A stretch of 64,000 nucleotides of DNA from Bacteroidaceae bacterium (GCA_902362375.1 CABIVS010000001.1:605820-669819), one strand, 5' to 3'. Counted from the first letter of the stretch, positions 8,366 to 17,879 are shown. Translations and numbers: made by a program. The notes: generated by a model not told the origin, from the sequence alone.

Positions 8366-8768
8366 TATGATAAAACAATTATTCTTTGCACCAAATTCAC
8401 ATATAAACCACGAGATTTCTACACCGACAGAATAAAAAGGTCAAGGATGCCACAAATTATCTGCCATAGATACTGTGCTTAATGCACAATTATTTGTAAA
8501 TTGAGGGTATAAACAATAAATGCCTCTTACAATGGACAGAAACAGGATTGTGGCAGCCTTGACTTTTTAGAGGAAAGATAACGATTCTTAGCTATCATGC
8601 GAAAAGAATGATGCAAAAAGAATGATTATATAGCAATAAATGTATTCGTATATAAGGAAATAGCCACCCTTACGATTCTTTTTCAAAGTTCTGTATACCA
8701 ATAGGGTAAGTCTTGCCACTCATATTTCAATCTGTTTTAGTTCACATCATACAAATATACATACTCTC
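8366..8768. other. gene-free stretch with a MITE-like element
   Basis: About 400 AT-rich bases without a convincing gene. The only structured part is the inverted-repeat element at 8434-8568, annotated separately. Confidence 0.5.
8434..8568. repeat. MITE-like element with 21-22-bp terminal inverted repeats
   Basis: The left end (8434-8455) begins AAAAAGGTCAAGG and ends ATGCCACAA. The right end (8548-8568) is its reverse complement apart from one mismatch and one missing base. The interior is 92 bp and non-coding. The size and ends fit a miniature inverted-repeat transposable element. No clear target duplication is visible. Confidence 0.55.
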
Positions 8769-8963
8769 TCAATATAAAAAAACAAATGCCCAAAGAGGAA
8801 TTACATTTCGCATTCCATACTCAATATCATCTTTCACGACATACGCATTCTCCACATCATGCACCTGCTTTTGCGATTTATTCTTCCCACCTACTTCAAA
8901 GATATAACCACCTACTGTAAAATCAGAAACCTCTGATGTAGTTACCGGACATACACCTCGCAA
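8769..8963 (-). pseudogene. C-terminal remnant of a third AAA ATPase/DUF4143 gene
   Basis: The 64 residues align with the last part of the intact protein at 1100-2299. VSDFTVGGYIFEVGGKNKSQ corresponds to GDFRVNGRYILEVGGEGKT, and the ends AFVFLY and VGFLY agree. Homology starts near LRGVCPVTT, and the sequence upstream of it on the minus strand does not continue the family. It cannot simply be the lost tail of the gene at 2722-3673, because it lies upstream of that gene on the same strand. Confidence 0.8.
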
Positions 8964-9002
8964 AGTAAAAAGAAATTAAAAATGAACGATAAGAAGAAAT
9001 TC

Positions 9003-9030
9003 GTACAGCGATGCTTCCGCATCGCTGTAC
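9003..9030. repeat. perfect 12-bp stem-loop
   Basis: GTACAGCGATGC at 9003-9014 pairs perfectly with 9019-9030 around a TTCC loop. A weak T-rich stretch follows (ATTTTTATT). It lies between the ATPase remnant and the first glycosyltransferase gene. It may be a terminator or a short dispersed palindrome. Confidence 0.6.
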
Positions 9031-9125
9031 ACGAATATAAAGATTTTTATTACAACAACAAGCGATAAACAATATTTCTTAAATGAAAAGCCGTGCTCCA
9101 CTCAACATAAAGTGACACATTTTAC

Positions 9126-9998
9126 CTAATAGATTAGTGACTGAAGCATTTTTTTATCACAGCAGTATCGCAATAAATATAGCTTCTCTGAGAATTTATA
9201 ATAATGACTAGGCTTTCGATTATTCTCATTAATAATATAATTCATAGTTTGAAGATTGTTCTTCTCTAAAACTCTTCTTTCTTTTGCTGACACTGGATAA
9301 TTTACTATCGGCAGACAGTTCTTCCATTTTGTGAAAAATATTCGTGCATTAGTCAGCCATTCATTATCTAGTTTTGAATTACTAATGTGCTCTATTAAAA
9401 TATCATACACACATAATAATTTCAGCCCCAGCATATAAACCTGCAATGAGATATCAAGATCGTAAAAATGAAATCCTTTATAATTTATTTCATCAAATCT
9501 TATTTTATCAAAAACAGATTTTCTCATGCAAAAAAAACATCCATCCACTGCTACCACTTCTATGGCATTCGCATCTGCAATGGGTTTAAAGCAAGTATTA
9601 TAAGTAATGGTTGGATCAGCTCTATTAGTATCAATAGAATACTGGCAAATTGCATCCTTTCCAGCATCTGTACTTCCGGGTCCCCACCAAATACCCGGTA
9701 TTTGACTAATAAAACGTGGTCCAGAAATTCCAATAAGCCCTACTTTCAAATCTCTGAAATGATTTATCAGAAGCTTTCCCCAATCATTAGTGTAATGTAA
9801 AATATCTTCATGCATAAAACAGAGAAGTGGATATTGGCTCCTTTTGACCCCTTCGTTATAAGCACTAAATATATCATATTGACTTTTACTGTTATCAATA
9901 CATATAATCTCATGAACAACCCCAATCGTATTCTCAATATTATCCTTCAATTCCTTAGAGATGGATTGAAACCTACTGCATATTATAATAGAAATCAT
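9126..9998 (-). CDS. glycosyltransferase, GT2-like (Glyco_tranf_2_5 type)
   Basis: A 290-residue transferase with a GT-A fold N-terminus (MISIIICSRFQSISKEL). The acidic metal-site motif is HED within CFMHEDILHYTNDW, as in the StrF-like PF13712 family. A second acidic loop, FHFYDLDISLQVYMLG, is the likely base region. It should transfer a sugar from a nucleotide donor to LOS at the cytoplasmic face of the inner membrane. It marks the left edge of the LOS locus and is transcribed away from the next gene. Sugar and linkage cannot be read from sequence. Confidence 0.85.
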   Translation of the reverse strand: MISIIICSRFQSISKELKDNIENTIGVVHEIICIDNSKSQYDIFSAYNEGVKRSQYPLLCFMHEDILHYTNDWGKLLINHFRDLKVGLIGISGPRFISQIPGIWWGPGSTDAGKDAICQYSIDTNRADPTITYNTCFKPIADANAIEVVAVDGCFFCMRKSVFDKIRFDEINYKGFHFYDLDISLQVYMLGLKLLCVYDILIEHISNSKLDNEWLTNARIFFTKWKNCLPIVNYPVSAKERRVLEKNNLQTMNYIINENNRKPSHYYKFSEKLYLLRYCCDKKMLQSLIY

Positions 9999-10382
9999 AT
10001 TTATTCAAATCAATTTTATATACTAAGATACTTTTATACGGATATCTCTAATTCATAAAAAAATAGTTCACAAAACTAAGGATAAAATCCTGTAAGGACA
10101 AACTTAGATTAAAAAAAATGAAAAACTCCAGACTTCCAAAGCTAACAGATAAATACAGAATGTAGATCATCCACCTTTAACTCTTCGAATTCAATTCTTC
10201 AGGAAAGAAAATCCTAACATATCACAATTATTTATCAAAACGTCTTAGTAAAAGTTTTTTTTGCTTATTTTTGTAAGATACAATGCAATTCTAACAGTTT
10301 GGCAAGGATTATTGTATAACTTACAGTTATGATAGCTTTGCGAAACATATTAGTATAAATTATTTTATATATTCTATAAATT
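9999..10382. other. divergent intergenic region
   Basis: This 384-bp AT-rich region separates two divergent glycosyltransferase genes and should carry promoters for both. The only good match is TATTTTTG at 10266-10273 on the plus strand. No small gene is evident. Confidence 0.45.
10266..10273 (+). promoter_or_regulatory. possible -7 element for the GT8 gene
   Basis: TATTTTTG fits TAnnTTTG but has no clear -33 partner. It would leave a leader of about 100 nt before the ATG at 10383. Confidence 0.4.
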
Positions 10383-11381
10383 ATGAAATGCTATATTTGC
10401 TTGACAGACTCTATTGTCAACAGAAAAGATTACTTTAACATGTTAAAGGTAACCTTAATTAGTGCTCGCAAAAACACATCTCTTCGATTAATTTGCCTAT
10501 ATGATGGTAAAATTGGCGATCCTGTTTACAACTTACTAAAAGATTTTAAAGTTGAGATCATCATCCATGAATTACCATATAAAAAGGAACTAATGGAAAT
10601 ATATTCTCACGAATGGATGGAAACAGAACTAGGAAAAGATATAGAATATAGTCGAATATTCGGCACATTCATGAGAATGGAGATTCCTATAATAGAAAAA
10701 GAAGACGAATATGTATTATACACCGATATGGACATAATCTTTAATGATGATATATTACTGAAAGATCTACCTCATCCTGCTTATTTAGCTGCTGCTCCCG
10801 AATTTGAACGCGATACAAAAAGAATGAGTTATTTCAATGCTGGAATATTAGTCATGAATATCCAAGGGATGAGAATCAAATATCAGCAATTTGTAGAGAT
10901 GATGAAAAAAAGGCAAAGATCTACTTCAGGACTTTTTGATCAAGGGTACTTAAACGAGCTATGTTTCAATGACATGGAAATTTTACCTATTGAATATAAC
11001 TGGAAACCGTACTGGGGAATTAATGGGAATGCTAAACTTATCCATTTTCATGGAATGAAACCATGCAGCAACCTCGAAGAAGCAGGATTTGACACCAGAG
11101 AATCATTCTTTCGGACTATATTTGACAATAACAGTCAAGGCTATGCAGGGTATATATACTATTTTATTCTCTTTTTTAATTACCTAGGTCAAAAACAAGA
11201 CCAATGGTTATGCTATCATTTACAATACATCCTTGACCTATATAAAAAACCTTTAATAGCCCTTGCACAAAAACCAGACTATAAACCAAAATACAGAAAA
11301 TACAAACGTTTATACTTAATATTCGTAAGTACCTCTATACTATTAGCAATTCTACTACTTACTGCTTTATTTTTAGTATAA
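10383..11381 (+). CDS. GT8-family glycosyltransferase with C-terminal membrane anchor
   Basis: A 332-residue member of glycosyltransferase family 8, the retaining galactosyl- and glucosyl-transferases of LPS core. The metal-binding DXD is D115-M-D117 in VLYTDMDIIFND, and the C-terminal metal ligand lies in LIHFHGMKPC. The fragment SYFNAGILVMN is also typical of the family. A single hydrophobic helix at about 310-331 ends the protein, which is unusual since most LPS GT8 enzymes rely on basic amphipathic tails. It probably adds a hexose to the outer core. The donor is not predictable. Confidence 0.88.
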   Translation: MKCYICLTDSIVNRKDYFNMLKVTLISARKNTSLRLICLYDGKIGDPVYNLLKDFKVEIIIHELPYKKELMEIYSHEWMETELGKDIEYSRIFGTFMRMEIPIIEKEDEYVLYTDMDIIFNDDILLKDLPHPAYLAAAPEFERDTKRMSYFNAGILVMNIQGMRIKYQQFVEMMKKRQRSTSGLFDQGYLNELCFNDMEILPIEYNWKPYWGINGNAKLIHFHGMKPCSNLEEAGFDTRESFFRTIFDNNSQGYAGYIYYFILFFNYLGQKQDQWLCYHLQYILDLYKKPLIALAQKPDYKPKYRKYKRLYLIFVSTSILLAILLLTALFLV

Positions 11382-11494
11382 TCAATATAAATAACACTCT
11401 CAAATAGACAAAACCGAAGGTCTAAAAGCTCCTGCTACCGGTAATTCACAGAAAATAAAAACACCTCAAACAAATAATATAAAATAAATCTTTA

Positions 11495-11502
11495 TATATT
11501 TG
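11495..11502 (+). promoter_or_regulatory. -7 promoter element for the GT6 gene
   Basis: TATATTTG matches TAnnTTTG and lies 30 bp before the ATG at 11533. No -33 TTG is obvious. It suggests the GT6 gene is transcribed independently of the GT8 gene. Confidence 0.55.
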
Positions 11503-11532
11503 CCAATAATATGAATCAAAGCAATAAATAAA

Positions 11533-12324
11533 ATGAGAATTGGTATATTATATATCTGTACTGGCAAATATGACATTTTTTGGAAAGACTTTTATCTAAG
11601 CGCAGAACGTTATTTTATGCAAGACCAATCTTTCATTATCGAGTATTACGTATTTACTGATAGTCCGCAACTATACGACGAAGAGAATAATGAGCATATT
11701 CACCGGATCAAACAAAAGAATTTAGGATGGCCTGACAATACATTAAAACGTTTCCATACATTCCTTCGCATCAAGGAACAATTGGAGCGAGAAACCGACT
11801 ATATATTTTTCTTCAATGCTAATCTGTTATTCACCTGTCCCATTGGTAAAGAAATGCTACCATCCTCGAATAGCAATGGGTTACTAGGAACTATACATCC
11901 TGGATTCTACAATAAACCCAACTCCGAATTTACATACGAACGAAGAGTTGCTTCTACCGCCTATATTCCAGAAGGGAAAGGTCTATATTATTATGCAGGA
12001 GGCCTTTCGGGTGGATGTACAGAATCCTATCTGCAGCTCTGTACAACAATTTGTTCATGGGTTGACAAGGATGCCGCAAACCATATAATACCAATTTGGC
12101 ACGATGAATCCCTTATCAATAAATATTTCTTAGATAATCCACCAGCCATTACATTGCCGCCCGCATATCTATACCCCGAAGGCTGGTCCCTTCCCTTTGA
12201 ACCAATTATTCTCATTCGAGACAAAAACAAGCCTGAATATGGCGGACACGAATTCTTGCGAAGGAAAAATTCTTTATGGGTAAAGATTAAGCTAATCTGC
12301 CAAAAAATTAAATTAGCCGATTAG
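11533..12324 (+). CDS. GT6-family transferase, blood-group A/B synthase-like
   Basis: A 263-residue soluble GT6 enzyme, the family of the human ABO transferases and of BoGT6a from B. ovatus. Bacterial members replace the metal-binding DXD with NXN and work without metal. Here the motif is N95-A96-N97 in [11 protein letters not shown], which agrees with my recollection of BoGT6a numbering. Other family signatures are [11 protein letters not shown] (152-162) and [10 protein letters not shown] (189-198), where the Glu is the conserved catalytic residue. The expected reaction is alpha-1,3 transfer of GalNAc or Gal onto Fuc-alpha-1,2-Gal. The next gene, convergent and 20 bp away, is a GT11 fucosyltransferase that could make that acceptor. 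GalNAc versus Gal specificity cannot be settled by eye. Confidence 0.92.
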   Translation: MRIGILYICTGKYDIFWKDFYLSAERYFMQDQSFIIEYYVFTDSPQLYDEENNEHIHRIKQKNLGWPDNTLKRFHTFLRIKEQLERETDYIFFFNANLLFTCPIGKEMLPSSNSNGLLGTIHPGFYNKPNSEFTYERRVASTAYIPEGKGLYYYAGGLSGGCTESYLQLCTTICSWVDKDAANHIIPIWHDESLINKYFLDNPPAITLPPAYLYPEGWSLPFEPIILIRDKNKPEYGGHEFLRRKNSLWVKIKLICQKIKLAD

Positions 12325-12344
12325 TCGGTCAAATTGCCTCTATA

Positions 12345-13256
12345 TTATAGAAATATAGAATTATAGAAAACTCCTTTCCACTGATATTCAACTTTATCAT
12401 CACAAAGAATCACAATTTTATCTGAACTATCTCTCAATAAAGCACCATACTTTCCCAAAGTACCTTTACTTGTTATCTGATGTTTGCAATAAGCTATCAA
12501 AAACAAATCCATATACCCCTTATCTGAACCATTTATATCCACCACCTTATAATTCTCATTTGCAAATTCAAGATAGGGAATAAGTTCTGATACCACCCAT
12601 TCCGGCTCATCTGAAAAGAAGTAAAAAAAAGGCGTAACAGTCTCTTTTTCCATATAATCAACAGCCCTTCTAAAATAGCTCAAAGAAGCAGGCTTCCCAT
12701 ACGCTCGAACTTCAACACTTAAATCACCCCGTCGAACATGCACTGCTACAGGATTGATATTCTGTTTTATTTCTGACATTAACATTTTGCTACCCTCATC
12801 AAATATTTCAGATGAGATTCTATAAGTAGACATAAATGCGGGTACCCAAATATTTATCGGCAAATGATAATATCCACCTAGATAAATAGGGGGATTTTTT
12901 TCCAAAAATGAAAAATCATCTATCCATTCCGATGTATTATTCCCAACATAATAAAAATGTCTCTTATAATAGGAGATTTCGAACTCTGTTGCAATTGTCA
13001 GCCCTAAATAAGGAAACACTTTCAACAAATCAAAATTGCGGGCAAATTTATAATCCATGTCACTTCCCCATTCCTTATAAAAGGATAGATCATACACAAC
13101 CTTACATCCACGCTTTCTAAAAAATTCTCCCAACAAATATTGGAGCATTTGAGAACAAATACCACCATCCATCAACACTACAACCTTAGGAGTAACTAAG
13201 CGAGCCTTCAACATTCTTTTATAACAACTTCTTTGCCACCTTCTAATAATACTCAT
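12345..13256 (-). CDS. GT11-family alpha-1,2-fucosyltransferase
   Basis: A 303-residue GT11 enzyme. The diagnostic GDP-fucose site is HVRRGD at 173-178 in VAVHVRRGDLSVE. The N-terminal glycine loop appears as MDGGICSQMLQYLLGEFF, a variant of the usual GGxGNQxFQYA. The C-terminal motif TSKGTLGKYGALL corresponds to the family's STFSWW region in altered form. It would transfer fucose alpha-1,2 onto a terminal galactose of the LOS outer core, giving an H-type epitope. It is convergent with the GT6 gene. The divergent glycine loop leaves some doubt about exact acceptor linkage. Confidence 0.88.
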   Translation of the reverse strand: MSIIRRWQRSCYKRMLKARLVTPKVVVLMDGGICSQMLQYLLGEFFRKRGCKVVYDLSFYKEWGSDMDYKFARNFDLLKVFPYLGLTIATEFEISYYKRHFYYVGNNTSEWIDDFSFLEKNPPIYLGGYYHLPINIWVPAFMSTYRISSEIFDEGSKMLMSEIKQNINPVAVHVRRGDLSVEVRAYGKPASLSYFRRAVDYMEKETVTPFFYFFSDEPEWVVSELIPYLEFANENYKVVDINGSDKGYMDLFLIAYCKHQITSKGTLGKYGALLRDSSDKIVILCDDKVEYQWKGVFYNSIFL

Positions 13257-13375
13257 TTCTTTATATCTTATTTTACCAACTATACCGCAACAGATTCAAA
13301 TCCTCTAACTAGCCAGATTATAAGCGATAAACAATATATGCTTCATTTCTCAACGCCTTAATTTATCTGAGCACA

Positions 13376-14350
13376 TTACAGTTTATGGCGCATATTATAA
13401 TATCTAAGTTTCAAATCTCCCCAGAAACCTGATACTCTATAAGCATTCACAATCTTACGTTCTCTTTTTGACAAATTATTTATTAAACAAGGATAGAATT
13501 CCATTTCATTAACAAGCCGTTTCATTTCCTTCCTAATATCAGCAAAACGTTTCCAATAAATTCTTCTAAAGGCATTTTCAAGATGGAAATGAGCAAGTGC
13601 TTCCTTCATCTCTTCCCTCAACCCTTTTTTATCAATATAATTTTCAATCCATATTGTATAATTCACAAAGTCTCCATACTTTTTATCATCAAAAGTTGCT
13701 GGATGTGACATTGACGTATTGGTAAAATTATAGTCAATGATTATATAATCAACTGAAACGACTTTTTGTAAGTATAACAATAATTGTGTAGAAAGAACGA
13801 CATCTTCACCAAATGATATATCCGGCCTTTCTATCTCATTCTGATATAATGATCGAAGATGAAATTTTGACCATACACACCAATAAGCCTTTTTTAAAAG
13901 AATATTTTTCAAAAACTCCACGCCTGACAACTCTACAAAATCAAAAAAAGTTGATTTATGAGACTTTCCATCATAGCAAAACATAAAAGGGGCCACTACC
14001 ATATCCGCTTGCGTTTCCTCTGCTTTATTAACCAGTCTAGTTATTGCATCCTCATGCATAATATCATCACTATCTAAATATTGGATATATTTGCCAGTAG
14101 CAATATCTATGCCCGATTTACGCGCCTGCACTAATCCCTCGTTTTGTTTATTAAATACAACAATCCGGAGATCTTCAGCCGCATACGTCTTTATTATATC
14201 TAAACTATCATCTGTACTTCCATCATTCACTACAATAATTTCAAGATTAGTATACGTTTGATTAATAACACTCTGCAACGTTTTAGCTATCGAATTGTGC
14301 GCATTATAAACAGGAATAATAACCGAAACTAAAGGGTATTCTTTTTCCAT
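13376..14350 (-). CDS. GT2 glycosyltransferase
   Basis: An inverting GT-A transferase of 324 residues. The N-terminus YPLVSVIIPVYNAHNS and the NDGSTDDS nucleotide-binding loop are classical, and the DXD is in YIQYLDSDDIMHED. I start the gene at the ATG at 14350 (MEKEYPLVS), 11 bp after the upstream gene. A start at 14407 would add 19 poor residues and overlap that gene. It lies in a two-gene operon with the GT2 at 14362-15342, to which it is related in fold but not closely in sequence. Role: one step of LOS outer-core extension. Confidence 0.88.
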   Translation of the reverse strand: MEKEYPLVSVIIPVYNAHNSIAKTLQSVINQTYTNLEIIVVNDGSTDDSLDIIKTYAAEDLRIVVFNKQNEGLVQARKSGIDIATGKYIQYLDSDDIMHEDAITRLVNKAEETQADMVVAPFMFCYDGKSHKSTFFDFVELSGVEFLKNILLKKAYWCVWSKFHLRSLYQNEIERPDISFGEDVVLSTQLLLYLQKVVSVDYIIIDYNFTNTSMSHPATFDDKKYGDFVNYTIWIENYIDKKGLREEMKEALAHFHLENAFRRIYWKRFADIRKEMKRLVNEMEFYPCLINNLSKRERKIVNAYRVSGFWGDLKLRYYNMRHKL

Positions 14351-14361
14351 TATATCATTTT

Positions 14362-15342
14362 TTAATTCTTTTTCTTGGCAAAGTGAGTCCAATAATAAAT
14401 CGGCCAAAAATAAGTTATCTTACGTAATCGTTTATAATATTTAGAAGACAATTCTTTTCTTGATAAAAAACGCCATCTACTCAACTTATTCCTCATATCT
14501 TTTATTTCAACAGGATACAATCGATGATTAGGATCCTTCATAAAATCTTGAAAATGATTAAAACAATTTTCCACAATCATATTGACAGCATCAAACCAAT
14601 CTCTGCCTTCAAATAACCGCCGCTCCTTTGCAAACTCCAATCTTGGATATTCAGCCAAGAAATAATGATAACGTTTTATAGAATTGATTGTATGGCAAAT
14701 ACTATCACTTCTCTGTATATAGTGATAATAAGCAGCATCAATCCAAACTATTTTATCGCAAATACTTATCCAGCGATAAATAGTCGCATGATCCTCAAAA
14801 AACATACCTACAGGAAAACGATAAGAATCAAAAAAAATCTTATCAAAAAGTTTGGTACAAGCTGAACTACTTACTATCTCAAAAATAATATCTCGCTGAA
14901 CATCTTGACTAGTACGTACATACATATTACCTGTATTAGGATACATTTGTTCTATACGGCCATCTTCATACTCAAAGCAAAAGTTACAATATACCATATA
15001 AACTTTGTTCTGTACCATGACTGACAACATGTTTTCATACATTGTCGGTTCAATATAATCATCGCTATCTATAAACCCAATATATGGAGCAGTCGCTATT
15101 TCAATTCCTGCATTACGAGCTATGGACAAACCTGCCTCATCAAGATGTAACACTTTTACTCTAGAATCAATATTAGCATATTCATTACAAATAGAAGGAG
15201 AATCATCGGTCGACGAATTATCCACTAATATGATTTCTATATCTTTCAACGTCTGATTACGTACAGACTCTATACAACGTCGCAAATACGGAGCTGTATT
15301 ATGAACTGGAATGATAACGCTAACCAAGTATTGAGATTCCAT
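14362..15342 (-). CDS. GT2 glycosyltransferase
   Basis: A 326-residue GT2 enzyme with SVIIPVHNTAPYLRRC at the N-terminus, the VDNSSTDDSP loop and the DXD in YIGFIDSDDYIEP. The ATG at 15342 (MESQYL) is preferred over that at 15369, because a -7 promoter element lies at 15367-15374 and would place the transcript start downstream of the earlier ATG. The tail is basic and aromatic (RKITYFWPIYYWTHFAKKKN), consistent with peripheral membrane binding. First gene of a two-gene minus-strand unit. Donor sugar unknown. Confidence 0.88.
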   Translation of the reverse strand: MESQYLVSVIIPVHNTAPYLRRCIESVRNQTLKDIEIILVDNSSTDDSPSICNEYANIDSRVKVLHLDEAGLSIARNAGIEIATAPYIGFIDSDDYIEPTMYENMLSVMVQNKVYMVYCNFCFEYEDGRIEQMYPNTGNMYVRTSQDVQRDIIFEIVSSSACTKLFDKIFFDSYRFPVGMFFEDHATIYRWISICDKIVWIDAAYYHYIQRSDSICHTINSIKRYHYFLAEYPRLEFAKERRLFEGRDWFDAVNMIVENCFNHFQDFMKDPNHRLYPVEIKDMRNKLSRWRFLSRKELSSKYYKRLRKITYFWPIYYWTHFAKKKN

Positions 15343-15366
15343 ATTTGAATATTCATTTTCTATTTG

Positions 15367-15374
15367 CAAAAGTA
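15367..15374 (-). promoter_or_regulatory. -7 promoter element that decides the GT2 start
   Basis: Reads TACTTTTG on the minus strand, a full match to TAnnTTTG. Transcription would begin near 15360, so translation must start at 15342 rather than 15369. Confidence 0.6.
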
Positions 15375-15585
15375 AGGAATAATATCCATAGGAAGTATCT
15401 AAAAAGAGATTGTTTACAAATAGAGCAGAATTTCACGCCTACAATTAACCATTATTAATAATACATACAGATAATCTGAAAAGACAAAAGAGAAATTCAA
15501 TGGGTTATTTTGCAATCAGCAACTTACTAGTATAGTTTTCCATTACAAAAGTTTGCAAATACAATATTTAAACAAACTGAATGTG

Positions 15586-15593
15586 TATATTTG
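15586..15593 (+). promoter_or_regulatory. -7 promoter element for the GT2 gene at 15619
   Basis: TATATTTG lies 25 bp before the ATG. It is divergent from the promoter at 15367-15374, and the two share one 250-bp control region. Confidence 0.6.
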
Positions 15594-15618
15594 CAGAACC
15601 TAATTGATAGCAATAAAA

Positions 15619-16557
15619 ATGAAAAAATTAGCAATTATCATACCAGCTTATAAACCACGTTTTTTGCAAGAAACACTTGATTCTATCGCTAAACAAAACA
15701 ATCACGAATTTACCGTATATATTGGTGATGATGCAAGTCCCTACCCATTAGAGACCATAGTAGATTGTTACAAGAACAAATTTGACATTATATATCATCG
15801 TTTTGAACAAAATATGGGTAAAAAAGACCTACCCGGTCATTGGGAACGATGCATATTATTGTCAGAAGAAGAACTTATATGGCTTTTTTCAGATGACGAC
15901 TTAATGCCCTTTGATGGAGTAGCACGTGTAATTCAAGCCTCACAAAAACATTCTGATGGAAAATATATATTCCGTTTCCCTTTAGAAGTCGTTGACGAGT
16001 ATGGTAAACTAAAATATAAAAACCCTCCTTTTAAAACCGATTTAACTTCTGGATATGAATTTTTATTAGATAAATTATCTGGAAAAATTAGTTCTGCCGC
16101 CTGTGAGTATGTATTTAGCCGAACAGTATGGAAACAAACAGGAGGATTTATTAAGTTCCCTCTGGCTTGGTGCACCGATGATGCAACATGGGCTAAATTT
16201 GCAGAATTTACAGGAGGAATCATATCTTTACCAGGTAATCCCGTCAGTTGGAGAAATGCTGAAGGAGAGAATATATCAAACTCCACTCATTTCAACAAAG
16301 AAAAGATTAGAGCAACAATACTTTTCATAGAATGGATTGGTATAAACTACCATTCTCACCTTAACGAAAGAAAATTCAAAAAAGCAATCAAACGTTATAT
16401 ATATAAATTCTTACAGCATTCGCTAAAGAACGACTTTAGCTTACACGACCTTTTACTTTTATGCAATGCTCTAAAAAAACTCACACTAAATGTTTCTTTG
16501 CAAGTTTTAGTTCATCATGTTTGGAAGAAAATAAAAAGGCAATTAGCTAGCAATTAA
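15619..16557 (+). CDS. GT2 glycosyltransferase
   Basis: A 312-residue transferase with the GT2 pattern KLAIIIPAYKPRFLQETL, a GDDASPYP loop and an acidic DDD in WLFSDDDLMPFDG. The ATG at 15619 is chosen. The frame also opens at a TTG at 15604, but this is too close to the promoter. The C-terminus is strongly basic (VHHVWKKIKRQLASN), fitting membrane association. It is a single-gene unit between minus-strand neighbours on both sides. Role in LOS assembly is inferred from context. Confidence 0.87.
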   Translation: MKKLAIIIPAYKPRFLQETLDSIAKQNNHEFTVYIGDDASPYPLETIVDCYKNKFDIIYHRFEQNMGKKDLPGHWERCILLSEEELIWLFSDDDLMPFDGVARVIQASQKHSDGKYIFRFPLEVVDEYGKLKYKNPPFKTDLTSGYEFLLDKLSGKISSAACEYVFSRTVWKQTGGFIKFPLAWCTDDATWAKFAEFTGGIISLPGNPVSWRNAEGENISNSTHFNKEKIRATILFIEWIGINYHSHLNERKFKKAIKRYIYKFLQHSLKNDFSLHDLLLLCNALKKLTLNVSLQVLVHHVWKKIKRQLASN

Positions 16558-16653
16558 TAAGTTGCCTTATATTTTCGAATTTAAAGAATACCCTTACCAA
16601 CAATGTCCTTTAAGAATTTTACTACAACAACTATAAATGACTATACTCTTCAA

Positions 16654-17658
16654 TTATTCCAATAGAGATGACAAGCTAACACAATAATTATCGATAGAAA
16701 ACTGCTGCGCTTTTCTCAAAGACATTTTTTTTAACGAATTGAGCAACTCTCGATCATTTGCTAAGATCATAAGACTCTTTATAAAATCATCGGGAGAAGA
16801 ACAGAAACATGCGTTGGTCTCATCGCAATAGTCTCGTATAGATCCAACATCACTAACCACCATCGCTAATCCTGCTGCCATTGAAGTACAAATTACATTA
16901 CTTCCAATAGTGTCCTTCATCACATTTAATGAAATATCAGAATCATTCATATAATGCTTTAATTCCGCCTCAGGAACATACCCCACCAATGTTACATTCT
17001 TTAAGCCTGAAAACAAATAATCAATTTTCTCCCGCCCTTTGCATATATAAAAATGAATTTGCGGAAGTTTTGAAACAATATAAGCTATCTGCTCAAAATC
17101 ACGTGCCAAGGCACCCATTACTATTACCTTGACATCATCACCTCTGTTATATAGATTTGTAGAAGGAGTATAATAATTATTATCGACATAATGAAATGAA
17201 GTATAAACATTCTCTATTCCTAAATTATTAAGATAGCATGTCAAACTACTTCCCAACGTTACAATTTCTGTAACAAATCGTGAACTCTTCTTTATTTGTG
17301 CTTTCGAATATCGCCTTTCCAATTTTTCAGGAACAAGATGCACCATAGCATATATAGGTGCTTTAGGACATATAAAGCGTATTATTTTTGCAAACAATAT
17401 TTGATATGAATCTCTATGCAAATATTCAGTGAGAATAAATTTATCTCCCGATTTATATGCCATTGCTAATTTGAGTGCCGTAAAAAGAACAGAGATTTTC
17501 TTCCCCTTTTTCCCCTTATCCAAAAAACGCCTCCCCATATTGAAAGTATACATTTTATACAATTCAGGATTTCTTTTTTGAATATATTCATAAAGATACC
17601 TCATTCCTGTATGATTACCAGATGTTGAAGGCCAATCATAACAAATAATATATATCAT
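16654..17658 (-). CDS. GT4-family (GT-B) glycosyltransferase
   Basis: A 334-residue retaining transferase of the GT4 type. The C-terminal donor domain is seen in KVIVMGALARDFEQIA and in the E-x7-E-like region SNVICTSMAAGLAMVVSDVG, where the first Glu is replaced. That replacement makes the family call less certain than for the other GT4 genes here. The ATG at 17658 (MIYIICYDWPSTSG) is chosen; the longer frame starts with a TTG in AT-rich sequence. It is a lone minus-strand gene between two plus-strand GT2 genes. Substrate unknown. Confidence 0.8.
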   Translation of the reverse strand: MIYIICYDWPSTSGNHTGMRYLYEYIQKRNPELYKMYTFNMGRRFLDKGKKGKKISVLFTALKLAMAYKSGDKFILTEYLHRDSYQILFAKIIRFICPKAPIYAMVHLVPEKLERRYSKAQIKKSSRFVTEIVTLGSSLTCYLNNLGIENVYTSFHYVDNNYYTPSTNLYNRGDDVKVIVMGALARDFEQIAYIVSKLPQIHFYICKGREKIDYLFSGLKNVTLVGYVPEAELKHYMNDSDISLNVMKDTIGSNVICTSMAAGLAMVVSDVGSIRDYCDETNACFCSSPDDFIKSLMILANDRELLNSLKKMSLRKAQQFSIDNYCVSLSSLLE

Positions 17659-17879
17659 ATTATTAAAATTTAAATTAAAGAACAATAGTCTTAAACAATA
17701 GAGGAATTGCAGAATTTACATCAGTCCTATTATTTAGACAAACATAATATTCAGAACAAAGGTAATGAAAATAATCCAAAGTTTTATTCTAATGAAATTA
17801 TTCTTTTCTATTATAGCGCAAGCTCGGGATAAGAAATCAATAAAAAACGAAATAACTTTCATCATTACGAATATTAAAG

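Noticed and set aside
2722..8963. idea that 8769-8963 is the lost tail of the gene at 2722-3673, split by an insertion
   Set aside because: On the minus strand the tail fragment lies upstream of the head, so a simple insertion cannot explain it.
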